Assembly: GCA_029990175.1 (NCBI GenBank)
Contig: JARKIP010000051.1
Span: 3,178,501-3,242,500 of the forward strand
Direction of reading: 5' to 3'
DNA from: Petunia secreta
Lineage: Eukaryota > Streptophyta > Magnoliopsida > Solanales > Solanaceae
DNA: 64,000 bases
Below, piece by piece: positions 47,419-58,464 of the stretch. Under the pieces are notes generated by a model that worked only from the letters and a program-made list of their open reading frames with translations, made no database searches and was not told the DNA's origin. A program made the position numbers and the translations under genes. The stretch's first letter is position 1. Every line of letters begins with the position of its first letter.

Positions 47419-47925
47419 ATGTTTATTCTAGCCACATCTTTCAAATTCGAATAGTGGGTATAGAGTCGCCTTTGATAACAAGTGTTGTTATATCCAAAAT
47501 GAGATTTTTCAACACAATGATGCTCAAAATCGATACCCAACACAACACTGGATGGAATATATAATTTGACAAATGCTGGCAACGTGGCACTCATTGCCCT
47601 TAATATTCATAAGTATTAACCACCCCCCCCCTCTTCCAAGCCCTGCCCCACTCCTCCTCGCGAGTGAATGTATATGTTTATTCCGATTAGAACTTTTGAA
47701 TTCAAGCTATGGATATAGAGTTACTTTCAAGAACGAGTATTGTTATATTCAAAGTGAGACTTCCCGACATGAATCCAAATTAATCATGCCAAAACTGATA
47801 CCAAACACTGAATGGAAAATATACGCAACGTGGCACTCATTGCCTTTAATATTCATAAGTATTAACCCCCCCCCCCCCCCCCACTAGCCCTTCCAAGCCC
47901 TGCCCTACTCCTCCTCGAGAGTGAA
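47419..47925. repeat. 246-bp tandem duplication containing poly-C tracts
   Basis: Unit 1 about 47419-47670, unit 2 about 47671-47925. Landmarks repeated at a 246-bp offset include AACGTGGCACTCATTGCC (47581 and 47827), ATTCATAAGTATTAACC, a C run (about 9 nt and about 17 nt) and TCCAAGCCCTGCCC. The first half is more diverged than the second. No coding capacity. Confidence 0.85.
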
Positions 47926-48334
47926 TGTGAACATGATCTTTTATGTCTGTGACTCTGATCTTAGTTCCAACTTGAATTATTGCCAGTGTCATCACTTTAT
48001 TTCCATGTACTAGACACACAATTACGTACTGCCATGCCTTCCGTGAACTAATGGTCGTCATCAACTTTTTGCCTCCCACCACTCTCAAAATGCTAGTATA
48101 TGACACTGTAAAGAATTTTAACTCTCAAGAGTGTTTGAACATGTTATATTCAAGTTATTAATAACGCTTTTTATAAACAGTTAGATAAAATATTTCTAAC
48201 TTTTTTACTCTATCACTATGTAAAAGTTAAACTCTATTGACCATATGTTCAATTCATCTGAAGAGGTTTGGAATACCAGTGTAAAATACTTAATTTTAAT
48301 GTGAATTCTGACATAAATATAAAAATTTTATATG

Positions 48335-48625
48335 TTGTATTCATCTGATTAAGAGTCCATCCATAAAGGGGTGCTCTTAGAGTCTATCTAGGTAAAAAAT
48401 AATTGTGTATAATTTTATAAATACAGTGAAACATCAGATAAAAAAAGGTATTTTTTTCTCTACTGTTCTTCCTATTTCTCTCTAACGATATTTGAGTATT
48501 TAGACTGTGAAAAAATATGTTGCTCCATCAAGAACATGACAACCACCGACGGTCAGTAATTTCAGCTGTGGTCAAGATACTAAAGCTTCTGCTTATGAAA
48601 ATAACAAGTGAGTTGTCTGATTTAT
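48335..48625 (-). repeat. Dispersed repeat, copy 2 (inverted relative to 7290-7610)
   Basis: Its reverse complement matches 7290-7610 over nearly the whole length. It contains TTATAAATAC (48415-48424), a possible TATA box in + orientation, followed by a C/T-rich leader-like stretch. It abuts the mitochondrial rRNA fragment. Confidence 0.7.
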
Positions 48626-48679
48626 GATTTTGCCCCCTATGTTGGAAAGTTGGGGGAAGAGTGCATTTCCATCGCGAAA

Positions 48680-48870
48680 GATTCAATCCAGCCACAGGTT
48701 CCCTACGGCTACCTTGTTGCGACTTCACCCCAGTTGAAGACCCCACCGTGGTATGTGCCAATAAGACCACCAAAGGCCTTTGTAGCACTAGTGTGCCACA
48801 GAAGTCATGGGTGATCATTGATCCGATGCTTCGGCCGAAACCAATTCCCAGGATGTGATGGGCGGTGTGT
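48680..48870 (-). pseudogene. rrn18: NUMT: 3' end of mitochondrial 18S rRNA (rrn18)
   Basis: About 190 nt of the 3' end of plant mitochondrial small-subunit rRNA, antisense to the + strand. Diagnostic pieces on the + strand are CCAGCCACAGGTTCCCTACG, GCTACCTTGTTGCGACTTCA, CCACAGAAGTCATGGGTGAT and GATGGGCGGTGTGT, which include the universally conserved anti-helix-44/45 region. It is truncated at 48870, has several substitutions, and lacks the rest of the gene, so it is a nuclear copy of organelle DNA and not functional. 48626-48679 may be the adjoining mitochondrial spacer (not verified). Confidence 0.9.
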
Positions 48871-49900
48871 TAATAAATTATGTGTTAGAAAACATGAATC
48901 CTTCTGTATATATTTAAAATTTAGATGAAAGGTACTTTTAAAATTATGGTTCAAACAAAATTGTTAACTATATAAACAAATAATAATTCCCTCACTTAAA
49001 ATGACATGGATATATGGGTGTGTGTGTTTTCACTTTTCAGCTGTTAACTTACAGTTGGAGAGTATCTTAAGTCAAGGTTGGAGTGGGTCAGGAGAAGGGG
49101 AGGGGTAATGAGTGTGGAAATGATCACATGGTCTTGTATATGGAGACATGCACATTAAGGCCCACATTGTTAGTACAATAACAAACACATTTCTTTAAGT
49201 CCACTTGAAATCAAACCCCAGCTTGGAAACACAGAAACACAATTGTTTATACATAGTTATGCCCTAAGCCACTCCACACCCCCTCCTCAACTTTGAGCGG
49301 TCTGATAAATTTTGTGGCCTAAAATTAAATTTTGATTAAATATCTTAACATAAAAAAATAACACCAAAGACGAACGAATTTCTTAAAATAATATAAAATT
49401 TTGCGCCATCAAATCTTGAAATCTTGGGAAATGTTTTAAGATGAGTCTTTTGAAAACTAAAAAGTGATTTTATCTATTTTTCTTTTAAAATTTTTTGTGA
49501 AATTCATTACGTTCGGTCGCAAAAATTTAACTTTTACATATGCAAAGACAACTTCAATTTATATTTCATCTCAACTCCAAAAATATTTATTCAAACTTTT
49601 TTGTCATCTATGAAAGAAACGCCACCTAAAAATTTGTATTTTCTTTTTACTATAATATCTTTGAAGCAAAAAAAATTATGACATATTAATAAAAAAGGGG
49701 CCGAAATAAATGTGAGGCCTAGAGCCAATGCCTTACCGGCTTTATGGTAAGGCCGGCCTGCCTCAACTCCCTCTTTCTTTGTCCCTCTTTGATTCAATGA
49801 TAGGTTTATAGATTCAACATCATCTAGTATTTTATACATCGACTTATATCTATGTGTAGTTAAAAAAAATTATACAAATACTTAAAGTAGTACGATGGAG
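48871..49900. other. Intergenic stretch, nothing recognised
   Basis: AT-rich, no supported gene or element. Confidence 0.5.
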
Positions 49901-49974
49901 TAGTATGTGTAGTGACTGAGAGACATTGTTGAATCCCTCCATCATTAACTACTACTGATATTGAGTTCTAATTT

Positions 49975-50060
49975 TAAGAATGAAAAATCATTATTAGGAA
50001 GCGCTTTCACTTTTAGAGACATGAGTACCGTGTTCGGAGAGATACGAAATGATATAGGAG
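49975..50060 (+). mobile_element. Eroded SINE-like fragment
   Basis: AAAAATCATTATTAGGAAGCGCTTTC resembles AAAAAATCACTGATAGGGAGCGCTTCC of the intact SINE at 51666-51691. Only this middle part is recognisable. Confidence 0.35.
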
Positions 50061-50440
50061 TATATAAATAAAAATAATTAGAAGGAACTGGTAGTTAACA
50101 AACTATAGTATTTATAAAACTTTTACTGACTGACTGAACAAGAAGGTTTCTTAAGCTACTTTCTCCAATGCACTTGTCTTCCTTACATCCAACATCACTT
50201 TCTATGTTATTGTACTCTTTCTTCTTTCCTTTACACTTTGTGGTCCATTCCCCTCCTTTAAAGCTCGTTCGTTAGCAACTTTTTTCCTCAGTCTTTTTCT
50301 AGCTACCATAACTTCCTCTCTATAACTTCTTTTTATTTCTTCAAAGTTTCACTCTACGTATAAGCTTTTATTTAGTTTCAACAGAAAAAGAACAAAGGAA
50401 AAAAGAAAAAAAAACGAAAGTTACCATATATTTTTGAATT

Positions 50441-52932
50441 ATGTCAAGTAGAAGGTCTTCGAGGATTTCAGATGATCAAATTATTGAACTTGTGTCCAAG
50501 TTGCAGCAATTTCTTCCTGAAATTCGGACTCGTCGTTCCAGCAAGGTTCTAATTCTCATATTCTCTTTTCATTAGTCATGTTATTTATTTGTTCGAGTTT
50601 AAGTTTTGTACCTTGACGATGTACGTCGTGTAGATTTTTACGGTCAGTTAACTTTACCTAAACAAGCATGTAATCACATTATAAGTACATGGTCTAAATT
50701 CTTTTTTCTTAGATGGTGAGCCTGCATATAACTATTCATAGAAGATCTACACAACAACTTGGAAAATAGAATAATAACCTGTTGTAACTAGTTAATTCAA
50801 CTGATCCTGTTAAAATTCTCTACGTTAAATGTTATTTTTCTTTGTGCATATTTCAATATATGCAGTTGCATTTATATAAAATGTGTACATACAAGTCGAA
50901 GTTCTTTAGGTAGGAGGAAAACATATCAATACAGTAATATTATCCAAATGCGTGGTTATTGGAGTAGGATTTAAGTTATTTACTTGGAACTTACAGTGTC
51001 AAGACTAATTGTTTAGACTGTTAATATGTTGGTTTGTGATTGTACAGTGCTAATTTTTATTGTTTCAATTTATGCGTCTTTTTTCTTTGATTTTAGAGAG
51101 AATATCATATTTTTAAGTTAATTGGAGTTATACATTTTTAGTTCCAATAGTTTCAGTTTATCCTTAATAACTCTCCATTATAGAAATGTCATGACATGTC
51201 AAAAATCACTAATTTAAGAAGTATATTTTGATACATTATATATAATGATTAGTTTATGATTACAAGATATTAAAAGTATTTACTTTACCTTCTCAAAATT
51301 TCGTGTCTGTAAAACTAAAGCACTTAGAATAGAATGTTGGATTTGAAATTTTGAAAATTTCATACGAAAAGGTTGGTGTAAATTTTTTTTTCCACATCAC
51401 TCATAAAATATCCACAACCTACTAAAACAATTAGATTTGAAATCTTGAAGTAAGTTACCTCCTACCAACATATAAAAATAACCTGATAGTCTAAGATACC
51501 TTTTACTCTATTGATGGATATAAGTTATATCCTAAAATAAAATGAAAGAAATGTCATTCTCTTTTGTCCTCGAAAGATCATGTGTGAAACCAGCAAGTCA
51601 TGTGGTGTAGCAGATGAGGCTACTCCTCTCTTAATCAGAGGTCTCGGGTTCGAGTTCTGGGTATGAAAAAATCACTGATAGGGAGCGCTTCCCCCCCAAT
51701 GGGCCTTACGCGGCGTGAATCCGGATTAATCGGGGCTAGAGTACCGGACACCGAATGAAAAAAAAAAAAAAAATCAGGTGTGAACATCCTAATCTGCATT
51801 ACCAAATTATTGGAAAAGAGAAAATTGATGAGTCGAACTGTACTGATTCATCATGCACATTACCACACTTAAAGAAAATAGACTAGACTCTCCCCCTCTC
51901 TCTAGAGAATGGGAGTATTTTCTTGGAAGCAGCACAAGTTTGGCAGTATATGATTTTGTCTAATTTGTTCTTCATTTATAGTCAACCGAAAGACAATGAC
52001 TTGGCCTTTTTAAAGATTTGCTACGCATTATTACGCAAAATAAGGCATGTTTAGTCCATATTATATATATGTAAACACTAAACTTTGACTATAGCATAAA
52101 AGGTGGTTGCTTTAGACTTGATTGTTATTCCCTTTCTGTGTTAAACTTTTGTCACACTATTAACTAATGGAGTACTATAATTTAACTGTTATTCGGTTTT
52201 GAACCCCTTTCAAATAAAAAGAGAACTAGACTTTTCTCTTCATCATTGAAATCCGTCATTCAATCGCAGTGCGGTGTACTTCGATCCAATCAATCGATCG
52301 ATCAAGAGGCTAATCTCTTTTATTTTGGCCAGTAACTAAAAGAAAGTGCTCGCTTTCTCTTGAACAAGGGAAGGGCAGCCTGGGCCCCTGACAGGATAGG
52401 TGAGGAATCACTCTGGATCTTCTTTTTTTGGGCTACAACTTCGCCGAGCCGACTAGCATCCCTTTCCACCACAGTCTTGACCTCCGATCGAGCTACGAAC
52501 ACGAGTAGATAGGCTAACTGTTATTCGGTTTTGAACCCAGTATACAAAGTGTGTAGAATTTAATAAAATAATCCATATGTATAATGTTTCCTAGTCGAGG
52601 GTCTATCGGAAACAGCCTCTCCACCTTGGTATGAATTAGGTTTGCGTAGATCTCACCCTTCCCAGACTCTATTGATGGGACACACTGGGTATGTTGTTGT
52701 TGTTGTTTAGTCCATATATATACTGTTGTTGTGTTTTAATTATTTTATATGTCTAATGTTGGTTCACATTAATTTGCAGGCATCAGCATCAAAGGTGCTC
52801 CAAGAAACTTGCAACTACATTAGAGACTTGAACAGAGAAGTGGATGACCTTAGTGATCGACTTTCTCAATTACTATCCACTATTGATGCTGACAGTCAAG
52901 AAGCTGCAATAATTCGTAGTTTAATAATGTAA
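50441..52932 (+). CDS. PRE: PRE/ILI-type atypical bHLH transcription regulator (2 exons)
   Basis: Small nuclear HLH protein without a DNA-binding basic region. Family members (PRE1-6, KIDARI, ILI) bind and neutralise inhibitory bHLH proteins such as IBH1 and HFR1 and so promote cell elongation in response to brassinosteroid, gibberellin and light. Exons 50441-50545 and 52780-52932, GT-AG, in frame; 85 residues, near the usual 90-95. Helix 1 is ISDDQIIELVSKLQQFLPEI, the loop is RTRRSSKAS, helix 2 is ASKVLQETCNYIRDLNREVD; the ending EAAIIRSLIM is the family signature. The residues that contact the E-box (His/Glu/Arg) are absent. The 2234-bp intron is long for this family and carries a SINE, a segment with 24-bp flanking repeats and an RTE-like tail. 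Which PRE member it is cannot be told. Confidence 0.95.
51589..51772 (+). mobile_element. tRNA-derived SINE with target duplication, in the PRE intron
   Basis: 184 bp. A box around 51601-51617 (TGTGGTGTAGCAGATGAGG), B box GGTTCGAGTTC (51647-51657), 3' body with CCTTACGCGGCGTGAATCCG, ending in 16 As. ATCATGTGTGAA (51577-51588) and ATCAGGTGTGAA (51773-51784) are 12-bp target duplications with one difference. The same family is present at 21441-21612. Confidence 0.92.
52183..52538. mobile_element. 308-bp insertion flanked by perfect 24-bp direct repeats (possible organelle DNA)
   Basis: The same 24 bp (starting TAACTGTTATTCGG, ending GAACCC) is at 52183-52206 and 52515-52538. The 308 bp between are much more GC-rich than the intron around and read like plant mitochondrial non-coding DNA (for example CCGAGCCGACTAGCATCCC), though I could not identify a mitochondrial gene. 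The - strand has a 60-codon open frame (52320-52502) with no known domain. The long direct repeats suit a repair-linked insertion of organelle DNA or a long target duplication. Confidence 0.5.
52587..52709 (+). mobile_element. RTE-type LINE 3' tail (or related SINE tail) in the PRE intron
   Basis: GAGGGTCTATCGGAAACAGC, GTTTGCGTAGATCTCACCC, CCCAGACTC and ACACTGGGTATGTTGTTGTTGTTGT form the typical 3' end of Solanaceae RTE LINEs and the SINEs that borrow it, ending in TTG repeats (52692-52707). It stops about 70 bp before exon 2 of PRE. Confidence 0.75.
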
Positions 52933-55430
52933 TTATTTTTATTTATATACTAATTGCAATGTACTCTACCACCTAATTGTTGCTTCTTTAACTTCCTCTA
53001 GTCTCTAAGTACTGGTCATTAGCTATAGGCCAATCATGAGTTAGAATTTAACTGAAATATATGCAAGTATCGGATCTGATGTCCCCCTAGCTAAGGACAC
53101 ATGCTTCTGATTATGTTCCCACCATAATTAAATAAGATGTTTAATTCATATATACACTATTAGAGAAATATAACTTTTATACTGTCATTATATTTTAATT
53201 GGTTAAGAGTATTAGTTACTTAATTTCTAGGTTATCAAGTTAAGCTTACTTTAAAAAAAAAATTATATCTGGATGAGATGAACATGTTAGCATATAAATA
53301 GACATACACTATATAGCTCCTTTGGTCTATCAAATTTGTTCTAAGATGGGAATAATAGGGTGAATCAGTCATGAAGTCAAAATCAAATAAAACATGAGTT
53401 TGATGTATATGTAATGTTGGTGTAAAAATTTTTATACAACCTGCAGAGGTGAAGCCACAATTTGAACACAGTGGGGACACCACTGAAAACATAAATATGT
53501 TAATCAGGGTGCGAAGTAATACACATTCGATTTTTAACTTTACCGGCGTCAACGGGTGCCAGTGAATCCAAGCAGACCACATAGGTCGGCCTATGAAACC
53601 GAGTCACTTTACGTGTTGTCAACAAGTAATAGTATGACTTATTTTTAAAAGCATAAAACCTTTTTTAAATAGGTTTACCCACAAATTTTATTTGAATGAC
53701 ATAATAGTGTAAACAAATTTTTACAGTGATATAACTTAAAATCATAAAACATATGCATGGATTATGAAAAGGACCAGAGGTAAGGAGCCTGGTATATCGT
53801 CAATGGTCACCTTTAAGACAACAGCAGATCAATAGCTTTTGTCATTTTCACTTTTATGTTGGAATCAACCTTTACAAATAACACGTCTTATCTTGAAATA
53901 ATCTAAGATCCTTATCAAATAATTGTATGGACAACTATTTAGAATTCTATTCTGATGTGATATGTTAAGACCATAAAGAGGTTAATTAATCAGATAGTCT
54001 AAATGTTGTCAAGTTTTTCAATGAGTAAGATATACAACATTATATTAATCAGATACTTTCCAAACACTTTTTCGTTAGGCCATTCTCCAATAATTTCGCA
54101 AATACTGATTATTCTTTGTTTAACAGCACTAAAAGGGCTCTTTGCCAAAATTTCCCCAATTTGTTAGTCGCCCAGGACACAACTGCGGAATTGCACAAAT
54201 ATGACACCATAAGTAATAGTTTGCATTTTTGCCGCTATATAACAATGATTTAGTCGAAATTTCCTCTGCTTAGTTTAATAAATAAATTTCGGAAGGAAAT
54301 ACTCATGTGAATCATATAATAACGTCCATATCGGGTTGTCCTCCTTTGCTCCGTAAGTACTGCCTCCTTTGACCCCTCTTTCTTAGGCAATACTTGCCCT
54401 TTGAATCTCACATTCTCCCAGACAAAGCGTTGCCTGGGAAGCACATTGTCCTTTCTTTCTTTATAAGTACTGCCTAAGAGTCAACAATTACCTTTGACAC
54501 CTTTTTTAGGCAACACTTGTACTTGAATCTCACATTCTCCCAGAGAAAGTATTGCATGGGCAGCCCTTGCCCCTTCAAATCTCTTCACGCATCCTATTAT
54601 ATAACTTAAAGTGTTGCCTATGGACCAAGCGGAGGGCACTTTGCTGAGACCATGTCACATGGGGGGCAAACTCTCAAAACCAATCAATTTTGGGGATACG
54701 GCTGAAATTTTTGATGAGTGTACAAATTCGTGTCATATATTGCCTAAGTATACAAATTCAATTATAAAAAAAGAAAAAGGACCACTATACCAAAAAACTT
54801 TTGATGAGTCACATCATATGTTATACGCAAAATAATGTATTGGATATTCAAATTCTTCCATACGTAATAGTGCAATTGTGCTTGCTGATGAATGGTGGAC
54901 CTTCATCTTCCATGTGTCTTTCATATCTCAAGTTGATTGAACCAGAATGGAAAATGAATTAGAGTTTAGATTTTATCTTGTTCCACCATTTTGGCTTTCA
55001 TGATTGTAACTAGTGCTGCTTTTGTTCAATACCATTGTTGCTTTGCTAAATGGCATAAAAATGGACCAAGCACCAATAATTCTCACTTCACAAAATGGTA
55101 CTAAGGATTTATTTTTGGACCATCATGTCCCCAACTTTTATGTTTACTAGTCTCTGGAAAAGAAAAACAAATGCATATCGCAAACAAATAAAATTGCCAC
55201 AAAAAATCGTGGGCAAGAACTGCATAAGCTACAGTTTAGCATATAGATTAATCAAACACATATATACAAAGTGCTCCAATCCCGAAATTTCTAAACAATA
55301 TGACATAAGTTTCTGTAACACTTCTTCAAAAAGATTACAAAGATGTTTGTGAATAGGATCAAGATTCAAGCCAATCCTTCCAAAACTAATTCACCCTACA
55401 CAAACTAGATAATGTTTATGCCTAAAGCTT
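52933..55430. other. Intergenic region without recognised gene
   Basis: AT-rich. 54330-54560 holds a duplicated motif (TGCCT(C/A)..., TCACATTCTCCCAGA(C/G)AAAG at about 54409 and 54530), an imperfect repeat of roughly 120 bp. No supported coding region. Confidence 0.5.
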
Positions 55431-55437
55431 GCTTAAT

Positions 55438-56120
55438 TGATGCGGGGCAAATCAAGCTAAGACACTTTCCAACATGTATCAAGCTTGAAGGAAGCAAAGG
55501 ACTATAAGTCAAAAGCATTGGAAGTGAATTGAAGACGCGTAAAGAAGTTCCCAGCCTGGGCGCCCCGCCTAGGCCAAGCAGGCGCCCCGCCTAAGTTCAA
55601 CAGGAGCCAGGCGCCCCGCCTCAGCACCAGGCGGTCCGCCCAGGCCAGCCCACTGGTCAATTCCGCGGGCGCTCTGCCCAAACGCTTGACACCCGAGATT
55701 TTAAGTGTGAAGTGACTATTTTGGCCTTGCATGGTCTTTTAGCTTAAGCCTAGTGTGTGGGCAATTTAGATCTTTTACTTAATGCCTAGAAACCTCTATA
55801 AATAGCTTAGTCTAACTTATTTCAACACTTAGCTTATTTTGAATGACGAATGAATTTTGTAAAGAGCTGAACTCTTTGGGTTAATGAACCAACCATGTTT
55901 GGGATTTGACTTCTACTAGTGGATTCTAGTTGAATATCAACCCCACCCTAATCACTACTTGCGGGTTCTGGGTGTAACTCGAGGGTAGTTGCTTAGCGTT
56001 AGGCTCTTCTTGACACCGATACGAAGGTTTCACGGAACAAGTTCTCCGTGGATACTTTGTAACAAGTTCGAGACGCGTCTCGCTTTTTATCTTTTACTTT
56101 CCGCATTTTTTCCTGCATCA
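55438..56120 (+). mobile_element. Solo LTR (683 bp) with 5-bp target duplication
   Basis: Starts TGATGCGGGGC and ends CCTGCATCA, so TGATGC/GCATCA are inverted ends. TTAAT flanks both sides (55433-55437 and 56121-56125). A TATA box CTCTATAAATAG lies at 55794-55805, giving the orientation. No internal domain or second LTR remains, so recombination between LTRs has removed them. The first half contains repeated GGCGCCCCGCC motifs (55558-55680). Confidence 0.9.
55558..55680. repeat. GC-rich minisatellite inside the solo LTR
   Basis: Five variants of GGCGCCCCGCCT or GGCGGTCCGCCC, spaced about 25-30 bp. Strong GC contrast to the AT-rich surroundings. Confidence 0.85.
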
Positions 56121-56199
56121 TTAATAGAAAAAATAAATAAATTTATAAGGGTCACAGGCAATAATGTAATATCAAAGGAAAGCGAGTAAATAGGAGTTA

Positions 56200-57485
56200 T
56201 ATTCCTTGAATATAAGAGAGATTCTGGTCGAATCTTGATGATCGTTTACAATGATATAGACGGATATATATAGGCTTAGGTTTACGCCAGTTCTAATTAT
56301 GGTAAAATACTTATTCTACCGGCCCTTGACCCATTACAAGAGGCTAACTAGGAGTCTAATTATTTCAAGGCGGCTAGGAGTAAACTCGTTGGCTCTAGGG
56401 TCGTGCCTGATGAACAACTGTGGCTGAAGGTGCAGACGTATGCCTTTAGTACCCGTTAACTCGGGGGGCAAGCCTGGTTCGGCCAGATGGCCTTCTACTC
56501 CTGTACTCGTAGGTGGCATAATTCACCCGCACAGCTAGTTCCCCCACTTTTTGAGTTCGGACGTGAGCAACCAGGAAGTGAAGAGAAGTATGAAAAGAAG
56601 TGAAAAGACGCAACGGTGACAGTCCAACTGTATTTTCTGAACTTTCCAACTACTTTGGCTACATCCGATGCTTTACTTCTCTGGGTGTTCCACGTGTGAT
56701 TGTGCCTGATTTGTTCCTTAGTCTTATGCGTCTTCCCGAGAGCCGTCATTCCTTCTGTCATTTAATGTGTCAAGCCCTTCGTATTCGCTGCCATAATTAC
56801 CTTTGATTGTTTCATGTTTCAACCTTTATCCCTTTTTGCCTATAAGGGCTCCTTATCAGCCTTTTATTTATCACTTCATCACCTTTTTTTAATATCTCCT
56901 TCTTTGAAAATAAACTCCTTCCCTTGCAAAACTCTTATACTTCCTTGCTTCCTTTTTAGATGACTATTTTTTTTTTTTTTTTGTCCTTCATGTCTTTGTT
57001 CTTGGATCCTTGATCCTTTTGAAACGTAGTTTTCTCGGGATTGGACTAAACATCTGGATAAGGATAACCCTCTCCCATATTTTATCTCTATTACGCTCAG
57101 GAGGGAAGAGTCATTTATTCTCCAAAACTTGGTCAAAATGTCGACGTCGTATTCCGGGCCGATTTTGCCAAGGAGTGTGCGTCAATTATGGCGGATTCAT
57201 CAACTAATGTAGAAGTTGTTATGATACTTTTCTTGTCGGGTGGAGTAGTCCTACATAGGTGCGGTGGCCATCATGAGGCTTCTGCTCTTTGTTGCTTCCA
57301 AAACCTTTGTGGCTTCGTTGATGCTGCATGGCTCACTACTTGCTGCCTTCTCCGCCTTGTTCCTTTCCTCTACGGATATCCGATTCATTCTCCTTACTGC
57401 CATCAAGTTATAGAGAGTTTAATCTCTATGCTTGTCTGCAGCTCAGGAGTCATCCCCTCTTTCGGCCATCATATAGGAGCGAATC
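56200..57485 (+). mobile_element. Possible LTR and leader of a decayed retrotransposon
   Basis: GCCTATAAGGGCTCCTTATC (56838-56857) looks like a TATA box followed by a C/T-rich leader that runs to about 57000; GC-richer sequence precedes it. Short coding-like phrases around 57130-57230 are not assignable. No repeat partner was found. Weak inference. Confidence 0.35.
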
Positions 57486-57489
57486 TACA

Positions 57490-57660
57490 TACATAGTTAG
57501 GGGTGGGCACAAACGGAACCAAACCGAAAAAACCGATCGAACCGAATTTTTTTTAATTCAGTTTTCGAATTTTCGATTTTTGGTTTGGGTTTGGTTTTAT
57601 ATTTTAAAAATTTTGGTCTTACGGTTTGGTTTTGGTTTGGGGTGGGCACAAACCGAACCA
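57490..57660. mobile_element. Repeat with GGTTTGGTTT/AACCGAACC phrases, possible hAT-type remnant
   Basis: GGGGTGGGCACAAACGGAACC at the start and GGGGTGGGCACAAACCGAACC at 57640 bracket a stretch rich in AAACCGAA and its complement TTTGGTTT. This composition is common at ends of plant hAT-like elements. The duplication of the end in direct orientation suggests two overlapping or fused copies. Confidence 0.45.
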
Positions 57661-57673
57661 AACCGAAAAATTG

Positions 57674-57678
<5 letters not shown>

Positions 57679-57723
<45 letters not shown>
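57679..57723. repeat. TA dinucleotide microsatellite
   Basis: About 22 uninterrupted TA units. Confidence 0.96.
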
Positions 57724-57726
<3 letters not shown>

Positions 57727-58047
57727 TCTTGCTAATATACTATATAGTTGTAGTAGGTTAGCATGATATACATATTTAGTTTCTCAAAAATATATATATT
57801 TACATAGTTTTATTTAGATTTTTGTTATGTTAATTAATATATAATAATAGTATATTTAGTTTGATTTATGTATTTTACAGATTATATATATTGGAGAAGA
57901 GTTACGGAATAAAACAAGTCAAAAAGAAGCTAAAATGAAGAAAAGGAAAAAGAGTAGCTAGTTTGCGAAAAAATGGTCAGAAAGTGGCTATGCCACCCAA
58001 AGCATTGCGTGGGCAAAAATACATGGGCTGTTTCTGAAATATTTAGT

Positions 58048-58454
58048 GTAAAAGTTTTGCCCACATTGCCACTTTTGTCACTGGTATTTAGTTTAAAGCC
58101 ACTTTTCTTATTGGTCTTACATGAAAGGCCACTTTTTGGAACTTCAATCTTTTTGAGCTGAAGTTCAAACCTTGTGTGTTGAACTTCATGCCTAAATTAT
58201 GAAGTTTCAACTTCAATCCGTAAGGGCTGAATTTTTAGGCATAGATACGTAAACTTCAACCCTTGTGGACTGAAGTTGAACTTCAACCTTTGAGGTGAGC
58301 TGAATTTGACCTTCAACCCTTGTGGGCTGAACTTGTGTGAAGTTCAACTAAAAAGGATTGAAGTTTCAAAAAGTAGTCTCTCATGTAAAACCAATAAAAA
58401 AAATGGCTTCAAACCAAAAATCATTGCCAAAAATGGCATTTGGTGCACTTTGCC
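58048..58454. mobile_element. Mutator-like foldback element, family A copy 2, with 10-bp target duplication
   Basis: A 407-bp element. Inverted ends of about 100 bp (left GCCACTTTTGTCACTGGTAT, AAGCCACTTTTCTTATTGGT; right the complement of GCCATTTTTGGCAATGATTT, AAGCCATTTTTTTTATTGGT). AATATTTAGT flanks both sides (58038-58047 and 58455-58464). The interior is built from short inverted phrases, GAAGTT(C/G)AA and TTCAACTTC. Related to 29539-29997. Non-coding. Confidence 0.88.
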
Positions 58455-58464
58455 AATATTTAGT

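Noticed and set aside
48528..48858. Overlapping open frames on both strands (60-96 codons)
   Set aside because: They lie over the mitochondrial 18S rRNA fragment and the adjoining repeat; rRNA sequence explains the openness.
51589..51700. tRNA gene suggested by A and B box motifs
   Set aside because: The A-box region does not fold into a cloverleaf, and the unit has a SINE body, an A tail and target duplications.
55502..55732. 76-codon proline/alanine-rich open frame on the - strand
   Set aside because: Produced by the GC-rich minisatellite inside the solo LTR.
57328..57735. 135-codon open frame ending in a Tyr-Ile run
   Set aside because: It runs through the GGTTTGG repeat and the TA microsatellite; no domain.
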